Part shown: positions 21,648 to 29,421 of the stretch, piece by piece
How positions within the stretch are numbered: position 1 is the stretch's first letter
Layout of the letters: every line of letters begins with the position of its first letter
Origin: a virus
Virus record (IMG/VR): IMGVR_UViG_3300031951_000789
Coordinates: 1 to 31,505 of that record
Reading direction: 5' to 3' (one strand)
DNA length: 31,505 bases
Translations under genes and position numbers: made by a program
Notes under the pieces: model-generated
What the model was told of the DNA's origin: nothing
Database searches by the model: none
The model's input: the letters and a program-made list of their open reading frames with translations, nothing else

Positions 21648-23710
21648 TGCCTACTTATACCCTTAGACCTATCTCCTACTATGGAGGCAGTCCCTATACT
21701 TCTTGGGGTAACGTCGCCTCTAATGCCGCCTTAGCTACCGCTTTAGGTGACAACTCGGACGCTACTTTCGCAACTCGTTCGGGTGCTAGCGGTCTAGGCA
21801 CTACGCAACCAATCTTCAACCTATCTGCTCCGTCTATCGGTGCGGGAGAGTTTATCGTTCGAGCTGGTCACTTCGTCCGTTGGAAAGGAGGAGGAGGCAC
21901 GGGAAATACAAACGAGAACCTCGGCGCGGTTGCTTTCCGTACAACTGACCCGACACCTTATCAGTCGCAAACTCTAATTACAGACGGACGCGTAACTGCC
22001 TCAACGACAGAAGTCGGTTATAGTATCGTAAGTTGGTCGGTCGCAGAAGTATCTACTCTGCGAGTAATGCTAAATAGTAATAACCGCATACTTTCAACAG
22101 CGCCGACAACGACGGTGTACGAAGTTGGTGCGACTCTTTATACCCTAAATGCGCCAAGCGTAACGGTTTCCAACCAGACTATAACTACTAACGCGAAGCC
22201 TACTATCGCGGTTTCGTTGACGATGACTATCGGTTGGGAGTCCGCTGTTCCTGAAACTTCTAATCTTCGTCGTGCGGTTACCGAAGTTCGTATCGAGTCG
22301 GGTGGAACGGGAGTCGGAACGGGAACTCTAGTCGGGTATGCCTATACGGATACTTTCAATGCTCAAACGGGGACGACTAACGTCTTCGTGAACTCGGTAA
22401 TAGCTAACGGAACTTACAACCTTTATGCGCGTTCGACCCGCTTCCGCGAGGGACAGACGGTAGACCAAGCTATCGCCTCGACGGGTCAATCGAGTGCGTG
22501 GGCTTCCGCTACTCTAACAATGAACAATCCCGTCCCGACCGCTCCGTCGCTATTTACCTTTGGAGACTCGTCTCTAAAGCGTATTGGCATAGGTGTTACG
22601 CCCGTTGCGACGTCGGGCGTATATGCCCCTGCGACTATCGACATCGAGCGTTCGACAAACGGTGGAATTACTTGGTCTGCGATTAGGCTATCGCCTCTTA
22701 CCGTCCGCCAGAACCTAATAAATAACCCGAGCTTCGAAACTAATACGACAGGCTGGACAGCTAACGCTAATACTACTCTTTCGAGGACTACGGGTTTCTT
22801 TAGTTCTGGAACGGCGTCGGCAAACCTAGTAGCTATTGCCGCAGGGACGGTTGGTATTACTTCGACGACTTCGACTCTCGGCGCGGCAATCGTTTCGCCT
22901 AATCTCTCCTATTCCGCAAGCGCGTATCTTCGTTCGACTGCCGCAAGCCGTAATGGCGTAATCTCTATCGTTTGGCTAACTACTGCTGGCACAACTATTA
23001 GCACTTCGGCGGGAGCGTCTACGGCTCTAACTTCTGGCTCTTTCATTCGTATAAGCGTAACGGCAACTGCTCCTAGTAATGCGGCTTTCGCTTATCTGAC
23101 TATAACTTCTCCCTCTACGTTCAACATTGGAGAAAGTATTTACATCGACGCCATTCTTCTCGAACAATCTGCGAGCGTTGGAAGTTACCTCGACTTTATA
23201 GCTACCGCTACGGTCTACGATTACGAAATGCCTCGAGGAACTTCTATAAGTTATCGCGCACGCGTGAACGCTTACTCCGTCGGCTATCCGACTTCTTCGC
23301 CGTATTCTAGTTCTAGTTCTGGCTCTATCCCTGTCAATGCCGAGTGGGCGCTGAAAGCTCCGCTAACGCCTACGCTAAACGTCTCTACACTAGAAGTCGT
23401 CGATACTCCGACCGAAGAACTAACCGAAGACCTCGGAGTCTTCCGTCCGCTTGATAGACGTTACCCTGTCGTGGTAGCGGGACAGCTTGGCGGTTATGAC
23501 GGGACTCTCTGTATTTATACGACTACTAGCGCAGAATGGACTTCGGTAAAGGCTTTGCTTGAGTCGCAACAAGTTCTTTATTTAGAAAGCGGTTTCGGGT
23601 GGTCGAAATATATTCGTTTAGTCTCGGGAGCTAGAGTCGAGATTATGGGAACAACTAACGCGCCTCGCCGAAAGATAGAAGTCTCTTACGTCGAGGTAAG
23701 CGCGCCGTAA
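21647..23710 (+). CDS. Minor tail protein with inserted carbohydrate-binding domain
   Basis: A 687-residue protein after the tape measure, overlapping it by TAATG. It is built of beta domains: an N-terminal tail-tip domain (1-165), fibronectin III-like domains (about 170-290 and 300-560) and a C-terminal domain (about 565-687) ending in EVSYVEVSAP. Residues 355-517 have the hallmark of a jelly-roll carbohydrate-binding module: start NLINNPSFETNTTGW, end DAILLEQSASVGSYLDF. It interrupts the second fibronectin-like domain between IERSTNGGITWSAIR and TVYDYEMPRGTSISYRARV. A distal tail protein that may grip cell-surface sugars. Confidence 0.82.
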   Translation: MPTYTLRPISYYGGSPYTSWGNVASNAALATALGDNSDATFATRSGASGLGTTQPIFNLSAPSIGAGEFIVRAGHFVRWKGGGGTGNTNENLGAVAFRTTDPTPYQSQTLITDGRVTASTTEVGYSIVSWSVAEVSTLRVMLNSNNRILSTAPTTTVYEVGATLYTLNAPSVTVSNQTITTNAKPTIAVSLTMTIGWESAVPETSNLRRAVTEVRIESGGTGVGTGTLVGYAYTDTFNAQTGTTNVFVNSVIANGTYNLYARSTRFREGQTVDQAIASTGQSSAWASATLTMNNPVPTAPSLFTFGDSSLKRIGIGVTPVATSGVYAPATIDIERSTNGGITWSAIRLSPLTVRQNLINNPSFETNTTGWTANANTTLSRTTGFFSSGTASANLVAIAAGTVGITSTTSTLGAAIVSPNLSYSASAYLRSTAASRNGVISIVWLTTAGTTISTSAGASTALTSGSFIRISVTATAPSNAAFAYLTITSPSTFNIGESIYIDAILLEQSASVGSYLDFIATATVYDYEMPRGTSISYRARVNAYSVGYPTSSPYSSSSSGSIPVNAEWALKAPLTPTLNVSTLEVVDTPTEELTEDLGVFRPLDRRYPVVVAGQLGGYDGTLCIYTTTSAEWTSVKALLESQQVLYLESGFGWSKYIRLVSGARVEIMGTTNAPRRKIEVSYVEVSAP

Positions 23711-24801
23711 TGTATAACGTTAGTTCTAGCTTTCTGACCGCACTACGGTCGTCAAGTATGAAGATTGCCGTCTCGGTTTCCGCTTCTGACGGAACGGTTC
23801 TCTCTATACAGAACGGCTCGGTAACTATGGACGCACGGCGTAATATTACCCGAACAGCAGAACTAGAACTTATCCCGACTCCTACAAAGACGATAGAGCA
23901 AGTCTTCGCTCTTCTATTGACGCCGAACGTAGAGATTACGATAAAGAGGGGACTCTATTTAGCCGACGGGTCTATCGAATACGTCTCGCTCGGAGTCTTC
24001 TCAACTGACGAAGCTTCCTACTCGAGAAGCGTTACGGGTGTCGTAAAGTGGTCTGGAAGTGACCGCTCGAAGAAGATAAGTCGCTCAAAGTTCGTCGACC
24101 CGTATCAAATAACCGCGGGAACGTCTCTAGCTACGGCAGGAGGAAACTTACTAACTTCACGCTTCTCTAACGTAACCACTAACTTCGGTAACGTCCTCGA
24201 GAATGTTACCGCTAACGTAATCTATGAAGCAAGTAACGACTCCGACCCGTGGGATAGTGCTAGAAGACTCTTCGCAGACTCGGGTTATGACCTAAACTTC
24301 GACGGTGACGGCGTAGCCCGCGCTGTTCAAGTTCCAGACCCCGCGACCGTCGTCCCTGTCTTCAACTTCGGAGCGGGCGCAACGAACCTAATTCTAAACG
24401 CCGAGGTCGGAGGAACTCTCGAGAAAGTCTATAACGGCGTAATCGTGACGGGCGAGGGTTCAAGTCTTACAACTCCCGTTAGAGGCGAGGTTTGGGATAC
24501 TGACCCTAGTTCTCCGACATACTATCTCGGCGGTTACGGGAAAGTTCCTCTCTATTGGTCGTCTGCTCTAATCACTTCTGCCGCTCTCGCTCAAGCGGTC
24601 GCAACCGTTCTACTCGCTAAACTAAAGGGACGGACAGAGTCTCTTTCTTGGTCTAATATAGTGAACCCTGCTCTCGAGCCTCTCGATGTAATCTCTATCA
24701 CGCTCAAGGGAACGCAAACAACCGCGGTTATCGACCAGCTAGTTATTCCTCTTCGAGCACAAGACTCTATGACTGCGATAGCGAGGCAAACGATAGTATG
24801 A
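23710..24801 (+). CDS. Minor tail protein, baseplate hub-like (DUF5047-like)
   Basis: A 363-residue protein starting in a TAATG overlap. The opening pattern (SSSFLTALRSSSMKIAVSVS, then GSVTMDARRNITRTAELELI) and the centre (WDSARRLFADSGYDLNFDGDG) match the actinophage tail family often listed as DUF5047, which is structurally like the hub proteins at the tail tip. YNGVIVTGEGSS and the C-terminal EPLDVISITLKGTQ also fit. It probably forms the tip ring with the preceding protein. Confidence 0.78.
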   Translation: MYNVSSSFLTALRSSSMKIAVSVSASDGTVLSIQNGSVTMDARRNITRTAELELIPTPTKTIEQVFALLLTPNVEITIKRGLYLADGSIEYVSLGVFSTDEASYSRSVTGVVKWSGSDRSKKISRSKFVDPYQITAGTSLATAGGNLLTSRFSNVTTNFGNVLENVTANVIYEASNDSDPWDSARRLFADSGYDLNFDGDGVARAVQVPDPATVVPVFNFGAGATNLILNAEVGGTLEKVYNGVIVTGEGSSLTTPVRGEVWDTDPSSPTYYLGGYGKVPLYWSSALITSAALAQAVATVLLAKLKGRTESLSWSNIVNPALEPLDVISITLKGTQTTAVIDQLVIPLRAQDSMTAIARQTIV

Positions 24802-25478
24802 CCGACTTTCAGAAAGTAGCCGAGGCTATTGCCTCAAGTTCGCAAGCTCCCGCCTTTAGGCGACGTATGGGGACGGTTTCAGCTATAAACGCGGGTTATA
24901 CGATAGACGTAACTATCGCGGGTTCGTCGACGGTTATTACGGGCGTTCGTTACTTCAATCACTATGCGCCGAAAGTTGGAGCTCAAGTCTGGCTCGATAC
25001 TGACGGACAAGATTGGATAGCTATTGGAGCGGTAGCGGGTCTCGGCGGTCAAGTTCCGACTTGTAAGGTTTATCGCACCGCGGACTTAGGTATCGCGTCG
25101 GGTTCGGGTTGGACAGCGATTACTTGGCAAGCCACCGAGTTCGACCCGTTCGGTATGTTCACCGTGAACTCGACTAATCTTACCGTTCCGATTACTGGTC
25201 GCTATCTTATTAGTGGCGCAGTTCTATTCGATAACTCAACTTCGACGGGGTATCGCGGTATTGCGATAAATAAGAACGGGACGCTAATTCAATACGCTCA
25301 AGTAATTACTAACGCGGCAAATACTATCGGCGTTCCGTTATCTACGGTCGTCAACCTAACTAAAGGAGATACCGTTTCTCTTTCTGCTCGTCAAGGCTCG
25401 GGCGTGAACATAAACCTAGTTTCTTCGAGCGCAATCGAGACGCACCTAATCGTAACTTACCTCGGAGCGGACTCTTAG
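24798..25478 (+). CDS. Minor tail protein with C1q-like C-terminal domain
   Basis: A 226-residue protein starting in an ATGA overlap. Residues 1-85 form a small OB-like domain (RRRMGTVSAINAGYTIDVTI, KVGAQVWLDTDGQDWIAIGAV), common in tail-tip proteins. Residues about 90-226 (CKVYRTADLGIASGSGWTAI, ATEFDPFGMFT, PITGRYLISGAVLF, GDTVSLSARQGSG, THLIVTYLG) have the strand order of the C1q/TNF-like trimeric jelly roll, a frequent receptor-binding head. Confidence 0.75.
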   Translation: MTDFQKVAEAIASSSQAPAFRRRMGTVSAINAGYTIDVTIAGSSTVITGVRYFNHYAPKVGAQVWLDTDGQDWIAIGAVAGLGGQVPTCKVYRTADLGIASGSGWTAITWQATEFDPFGMFTVNSTNLTVPITGRYLISGAVLFDNSTSTGYRGIAINKNGTLIQYAQVITNAANTIGVPLSTVVNLTKGDTVSLSARQGSGVNINLVSSSAIETHLIVTYLGADS

Positions 25479-25480
25479 CC

Positions 25481-25507
25481 CGTGACACCTAGCCGAGAAT
25501 GGCTTTA
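25481..25507 (+). promoter_or_regulatory. Late-type promoter CGTGACAC-N6-GAGAAT-N6-ATG
   Basis: Octamer 25481-25488, hexamer GAGAAT 25495-25500, then 6 bases to ATG 25507. It lies two bases after the previous gene and predicts a leaderless mRNA; no clear ribosome site is present. It shares the first 16 bases (CGTGACACCTAGCCGA) with the site at 27723. Confidence 0.7.
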
Positions 25508-25866
25508 TGGCTAATCTTTCTATCGTTTCGGGCGTCCTAGATATCATCGCTTCACAAGGTAAGACGTGGACGATAAGTATTACCGTCCGCGACGCGGGAA
25601 ATAACTTAGTCAACTTTACGGGCTATTCTGCTCGTTGGGACGTCCGCGTAAATCCTTATAGCGTCGATACCGTCTTATCTCTTTCGAACGGTTCGGGAAT
25701 AACTCTAACCGCGAACGGAGTTATTACTCTCACGGCTACTGCGGCGCAGACCGCGGACATTCCAGCGTCGTCTTACGTTCACGAAATCGAGCTCACAGAC
25801 CCGACAGGCGCAAAGCCTCCTTTCCTTGCGGGTAATCTGAAAGTGGTCGCGGAAGTAGTTAGATAA
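25507..25866 (+). CDS. Small tail/baseplate protein
   Basis: A 119-residue all-beta protein: SGVLDIIASQGKTWTISITV, YSARWDVRVNP, ITLTATAAQTADIP, SSYVHEIELTDPTG and LAGNLKVVAEV. This strand pattern is seen in small phage proteins encoded just before tail fibres and resembles the N-terminal domain of baseplate upper proteins. It probably links the fibre to the tail tip. The stop abuts the next ATG with no gap. Confidence 0.65.
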   Translation: MANLSIVSGVLDIIASQGKTWTISITVRDAGNNLVNFTGYSARWDVRVNPYSVDTVLSLSNGSGITLTANGVITLTATAAQTADIPASSYVHEIELTDPTGAKPPFLAGNLKVVAEVVR

Positions 25867-27495
25867 ATGGGCGTAATCGTTCAAGAAGTAACTACCGAAG
25901 CGACCGTCACCGAGACGAGCGTCTCCGTAAATGTTCAACAAACCGAGAACTCTATTACGGTTACAAGTCCTTTACCGACTGCGGTAGCGGTAACTTCGCC
26001 GATTACTAATACGGGAAGCTCGACCGCTCCGATTATCGGTATCGACCAGACGCTTCTATCTATTCAGCAAACGCAAGTTTCGGGACTCGTTTCCGCTCTC
26101 TCGGGTAAAGCTAATCTAACCGCTAACGCGTTCACGGACGCGCAATCTATTACGGGTTCTGTCGCAGGAAGTATACAGCTCTTCGTCAAGGGAGCGAGCG
26201 GGCAATCGGCAAGCTTCCTCGAGGTTCAAGCTTTCTCGAATAACACCCTCTTCCGCGTCAACTCTACGGGCTACGCTCTAGCTCCGCTCGGCTTTATCGG
26301 CGGAGGAACTAGCCAATCAACAAATACGAGCGCGGTTCTCGCTAACAATACTTTCTATCCGACCGCTACGAACCAGATAGGTCTAGCGGTTAGGCAAATC
26401 CTAAATCACGCGACTAATCTTCAAGAGTGGCAGAATAGCGCGGGCGGAACAATGGCGTATATCGACCAATTCGGCGGTTTCAGAACGAGCGCCTATTTAC
26501 AGCTACACAGTAGTTCTGCGACTACGCTTCTTCAATATAACCGCGCGGCAACGAACAACGTCGCTAACCTCCTCGAGTATCAAGACTCTTCTGCCGTCGT
26601 CCTCGGTGGTCGAAACGCTCTAGCTCAAATCTTCACGGGTTCTGCTACACCAATCTCGGGCGTCGGAAACACTATTACGATAAACAGCCAAACTCCAACT
26701 TACTCTTCGCCAAATACAACAATCGTCACGGCTTCTGCTCACGGTGTCGCCGTCGGGCAAACGGTTACGCTACAAGGTTTCACGCAGGGAAGCTATAACC
26801 AGACTTGGGTAGCTCAAGCTGGAACGAGCGGAACTAACTTAGTTATCCGAACTAACTCGAACTTTGGACCAACTCAAAGCTCGGGCTCGGCGCGTATTAC
26901 CTCGCAGGTTGGTATTACTTCTCGGTCTTCTACTACGGTCGGTCTTATAGTTCGAGGCGCGGCAAGCCAAGCGCATAACTTAGTTGAGTGGCAGGACTCT
27001 AGCGCCTCGTTACTAGCGAACGTTACAAGCGTCGGTGGCTTCAATACGAACAGCGCGAACGGTTATCAAATAGCTAATGCGGCGGGTTTCGTTTCTCTCA
27101 ATAGCGGACAGACCGCGCGTATCCAAGCGGGCTCTGCCGTCGGAACTAACCCGCACGTCGTCATTCGACAAAGCGCGTCGCAAACGGGAGACCTAACCGC
27201 GTGGCAGGACTCTAACGCCGTTCTACTTGCTGGCGTAAATAGTATCGGTTCAGTATTTACTGCGGCAATTATGGGCTTAGATAGACAGAACGCGATTGTC
27301 TTTGGTGGCACACGGAATATTGGTCTAAATGCTGGCTCGGCTAACTATGGTGGAGGTCAAGCCGTTACGTTTATCGGTAACGCTTCAACCGTGCCAACCT
27401 CTAACCCGACAGGTGGCGGTATTCTTTATGTAGAAGCTGGCGCGCTAAAGTATCGAGGCTCGTCGGGAACTATAACAACTATCGCTCTAGCATAA
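25867..27495 (+). CDS. Tail fibre with five ~37-residue repeats
   Basis: A 542-residue Ser/Thr/Asn/Gly-rich protein. An N-terminal attachment region (1-100) holds a VSGLVSALSGKAN turn typical of fibres. Five imperfect repeats follow at about 102-138, 171-206, 219-257, 358-393 and 429-464, with the core (G)L-x-V-R-x6-9-NL-x-EWQ-(D/N)-S-x5-7-A-x-(I/V)-x3-GGF. Between repeats three and four is a different beta domain (262-345, ITINSQTPTYSSPNTTIVTA). The repeats fit a trimeric beta-spiral shaft, with the last 60 residues as a tip. It probably binds the host cell surface. Confidence 0.82.
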   Translation: MGVIVQEVTTEATVTETSVSVNVQQTENSITVTSPLPTAVAVTSPITNTGSSTAPIIGIDQTLLSIQQTQVSGLVSALSGKANLTANAFTDAQSITGSVAGSIQLFVKGASGQSASFLEVQAFSNNTLFRVNSTGYALAPLGFIGGGTSQSTNTSAVLANNTFYPTATNQIGLAVRQILNHATNLQEWQNSAGGTMAYIDQFGGFRTSAYLQLHSSSATTLLQYNRAATNNVANLLEYQDSSAVVLGGRNALAQIFTGSATPISGVGNTITINSQTPTYSSPNTTIVTASAHGVAVGQTVTLQGFTQGSYNQTWVAQAGTSGTNLVIRTNSNFGPTQSSGSARITSQVGITSRSSTTVGLIVRGAASQAHNLVEWQDSSASLLANVTSVGGFNTNSANGYQIANAAGFVSLNSGQTARIQAGSAVGTNPHVVIRQSASQTGDLTAWQDSNAVLLAGVNSIGSVFTAAIMGLDRQNAIVFGGTRNIGLNAGSANYGGGQAVTFIGNASTVPTSNPTGGGILYVEAGALKYRGSSGTITTIALA

Positions 27496-27508
27496 GGAAC
27501 TAAAGGAA

Positions 27509-27715
27509 ATGTCTTTCGAAGTATCTAAAGAAGCGAAACTCGCTTTACTGACTCAACGTATCGAAGCTCTCAACCTCGAGGGCTATCAACACGAACTAAA
27601 TAAGAAGAGCGCGGAAGCTCTCGGTAACGAAGACGTCGTCGCTCAATCAGAACAAGCGATTATAGTTATCGAGTCCGCTATCGCGGTTCATAAGACCGAA
27701 CTAGAGTCTCTTTAG
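27509..27715 (+). CDS. Small coiled-coil protein
   Basis: A 68-residue acidic helical protein preceded by AAAGGAAA. Heptad-like Leu and Ile spacing (LALLTQRIEALNLEGYQHEL and AIIVIESAIAVHKTELESL) predicts a coiled coil. Located between fibre and lysis genes; a fibre chaperone or minor tail protein are possible, with no direct evidence. Confidence 0.7.
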   Translation: MSFEVSKEAKLALLTQRIEALNLEGYQHELNKKSAEALGNEDVVAQSEQAIIVIESAIAVHKTELESL

Positions 27716-27722
27716 CCTCTTT

Positions 27723-27749
27723 CGTGACACCTAGCCGATACTTGTAAGA
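27723..27749 (+). promoter_or_regulatory. Late-type promoter CGTGACAC-N6-GATACT-N6-A
   Basis: Octamer 27723-27730, hexamer GATACT 27737-27742, predicted start A27749. It would give the lysis genes their own transcript with a 22-base leader that has GGTTAGG rather than a strong ribosome site before ATG 27771. Confidence 0.65.
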
Positions 27750-27770
27750 GAACTCGGTTAGGTTAGTATT

Positions 27771-28274
27771 ATGTCGAAAGCGGCAAACGCGGTCGTCGCC
27801 TCCGCGAGAACTAAACTCGGCTATATCGAGGGCGAGAATAAAGATAACTTCTTCGGGCGCTGGTATGGCGCTAATAACTCCGCTTGGTGCGCTTGCTTCG
27901 TATCGTGGGCTCTAGCTAAAGCTAAACTAACTTACCTAATCGCGGGCGCGCAAACCGATAAGGGTTTCAATTCGTGCGGGGCTGGTATCCGCTTCTTCAA
28001 AGCTAAGAAAGCTTGGTATCCCGTCGCCGAAGCTAAAGTCGGAGACCTAGCGTTCTTCGATTGGGATAAAGACGGCGAACAAGACCACGTTGGTATCGTG
28101 ACCGCGATAGACCTAAAGAAGAAACAGATTAGAACTATCGAGGGCAATACAAATGACGTCAATCGTTCGAACGGTGGAACGGTTCAAGAGAAGTGGCGTA
28201 ACTTCTCCGTAATTATGGGAGTCGGACGTCCAGCCTATCCTGCGGACGACGCTTATCCTCCGAAGAAAGCGTAA
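27771..28274 (+). CDS. CHAP-domain endolysin
   Basis: A 167-residue enzyme whose whole length is one CHAP (NlpC/P60-like) peptidase domain. The catalytic residues are Cys40 in SAWCACFVSWAL, His106 in QDHVGIVTAI and an acidic/Asn partner in TIEGNTND (about 123-128). It cuts peptide bonds in peptidoglycan at the end of infection. No signal peptide and no separate wall-binding domain is present, so a holin is needed for access; two membrane proteins follow. The short single-domain form is smaller than most actinophage lysins. Confidence 0.9.
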   Translation: MSKAANAVVASARTKLGYIEGENKDNFFGRWYGANNSAWCACFVSWALAKAKLTYLIAGAQTDKGFNSCGAGIRFFKAKKAWYPVAEAKVGDLAFFDWDKDGEQDHVGIVTAIDLKKKQIRTIEGNTNDVNRSNGGTVQEKWRNFSVIMGVGRPAYPADDAYPPKKA

Positions 28275-28276
28275 CT

Positions 28277-28597
28277 ATGTCGCGCGTTCTTCTTCGTCTC
28301 CGCGCTATCGCTAAAGTAATCGGAAGTATTCTTTGGCGTTCGTTCGGTCTCCTCGGAATGTATCTTCCGCTTGGTCTAGGTGCGGGCTCTGCCGTTTCAC
28401 TATTTACCGCGCGAGTTACAGACGCGCTAGTCGGAGGAATTGTCGCTTGGCTTACCGCCGTTCTTCGCGCGTTCGCTGAAATCGGTAAAGAGATTGCTCT
28501 TACCGCTCGCGTTACGGACGCGTCTATCGTTCGCGGGTTCGCTATCGCGGTCGAGCAAGCCGAGGAAGCTCTCTCGAAATCGGATAAGAAGAAGTAA
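28277..28597 (+). CDS. Membrane protein, candidate holin
   Basis: A 106-residue protein two bases after the lysin. A basic start (SRVLLRLRAIAKVIG) precedes membrane segments at about 14-42 (SILWRSFGLLGMYLPLGLGA) and 50-66 (LVGGIVAWLTAVLRAF). The charged tail ends KSDKKK. Position and topology suggest a holin, which opens the membrane for the lysin, but no family was recognised. Confidence 0.6.
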   Translation: MSRVLLRLRAIAKVIGSILWRSFGLLGMYLPLGLGAGSAVSLFTARVTDALVGGIVAWLTAVLRAFAEIGKEIALTARVTDASIVRGFAIAVEQAEEALSKSDKKK

Positions 28598-28611
28598 GTT
28601 AGGGCTAGGAA

Positions 28612-28992
28612 ATGAACTTCTCTATCGCGAGCTGGTCGGACGTTGCTCTTCTAATCGGTATCTGTTCCGCTCTCGCGGGTATTACGGGCGGAATGATTAG
28701 GTCTAAGTTAGACCGTAAGAGCGCCGAGGAAGCTTCTAGCGACCGTCTAATTCGTCTTATCGAAGCCGAAGCGGAGAAGCGCGTAGAAATAGTCCGAACC
28801 GAGTTCAAACTTCAAATTACCGAGATACAACTAGAGCATAGAACTCAAATAGACGCTATGCGCTCCGAGTTCGAGCGCGAACTGAAATCTCTCAAGCGAG
28901 AGCACGACACTTATCGTTGCGAGCTCGCTCCTATCTGCGCTTGGCGTAACAAGAAGACTCCTCCTCCTGCTCCGTTCAAGGCGGAAGCATAA
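28612..28992 (+). CDS. Membrane-anchored coiled-coil protein, possible lysis protein
   Basis: A 126-residue protein with one N-terminal membrane helix (residues 9-29, SDVALLIGICSALAGITGGM), then a long charged coiled coil (30-100) and a Pro-rich end with two Cys. A ribosome site AGGAAATG precedes it. The topology resembles spanin-like or second-holin proteins next to lysins. It could also be a small tail-associated protein; the lysis role rests on position. Confidence 0.6.
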   Translation: MNFSIASWSDVALLIGICSALAGITGGMIRSKLDRKSAEEASSDRLIRLIEAEAEKRVEIVRTEFKLQITEIQLEHRTQIDAMRSEFERELKSLKREHDTYRCELAPICAWRNKKTPPPAPFKAEA

Positions 28993-29024
28993 GCTCGGCG
29001 CTTCCCTAACAGCGTCGAATGAAA

Positions 29025-29068
29025 GAGACCTCCTAGCCGACTCCCGCTCCTCTCGGCTAGGAGGTCTC
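29025..29068 (+). terminator. Perfect 16-bp hairpin terminator
   Basis: Left arm GAGACCTCCTAGCCGA (29025-29040) and its exact complement (29053-29068) around a 12-base loop, followed by ACTTCTTA. It is the longest perfect stem in the window and ends the late operon. Confidence 0.85.
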
Positions 29069-29115
29069 ACTTCTTACGCTATACTCTAAATGTTGCTATC
29101 TGGTGGTGGTAACTA

Positions 29116-29163
29116 GAAGCCTCGCCCGCTTTCTTTATTGAGTTCTTTCGTGGGCGAGGCTTC
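29116..29163. repeat. Inverted repeat, 12-14 bp stem with 20-base loop
   Basis: GAAGCCTCGCCC (29116-29127) pairs perfectly with GGGCGAGGCTTC (29152-29163), extendable by two pairs including one G-T. The loop is T-rich (TTTCTTTATTGAGTTCTTTC). It could be a second terminator or a stable small RNA. Confidence 0.75.
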
Positions 29164-29191
29164 GCTAATTTATAGACCTCGGTAATAAGGA

Positions 29192-29227
29192 AAGCCCGCC
29201 GAGAAAGGGAAGTAACTCGACGGGCTT
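29192..29227. repeat. Inverted repeat, 12 bp with one mismatch
   Basis: AAGCCCGCCGAG (29192-29203) pairs with CTCGACGGGCTT (29216-29227) with a single mismatch; loop AAAGGGAAGTAA. It lies 28 bases after the previous hairpin. Confidence 0.7.
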
Positions 29228-29229
29228 AG

Positions 29230-29255
29230 AGCGGTTCGTAGTGTCGGAAACCGCT
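29230..29255. repeat. Inverted repeat, 7 bp
   Basis: AGCGGTT (29230-29236) pairs with AACCGCT (29249-29255), loop of 12. It starts two bases after the preceding hairpin, so the two may stack or form one folded RNA. Confidence 0.6.
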
Positions 29256-29421
29256 TCTCCTACCATAGCAGACTATTTACGCGTAAGACACAAATCGCCG
29301 AGAAATCAGAAATCGAACTAAGTAAGAGCTATCCCGAAATGGTGCTAGGCTTGCGCTTGATGACTAGGGAAATCCTAATCTCTAGCCGTCTACCACTACC
29401 AAATAGAGGAGCAATAAGGAA

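Larger units (their letters stand above)
28993..29421. other. 430-base non-coding region with four consecutive hairpins
   Basis: No convincing gene. It holds four inverted repeats in 230 bases (29025-29068, 29116-29163, 29192-29227, 29230-29255), then an AT-richer stretch with a possible -10 (TAATCT 29376-29381) and the ribosome site GAGGAGCAATAAGGA before ATG 29422. It separates the late lysis genes from the replication block. The first hairpin is a terminator; the others may be terminators, small RNAs or origin/packaging structure. Confidence 0.6.
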
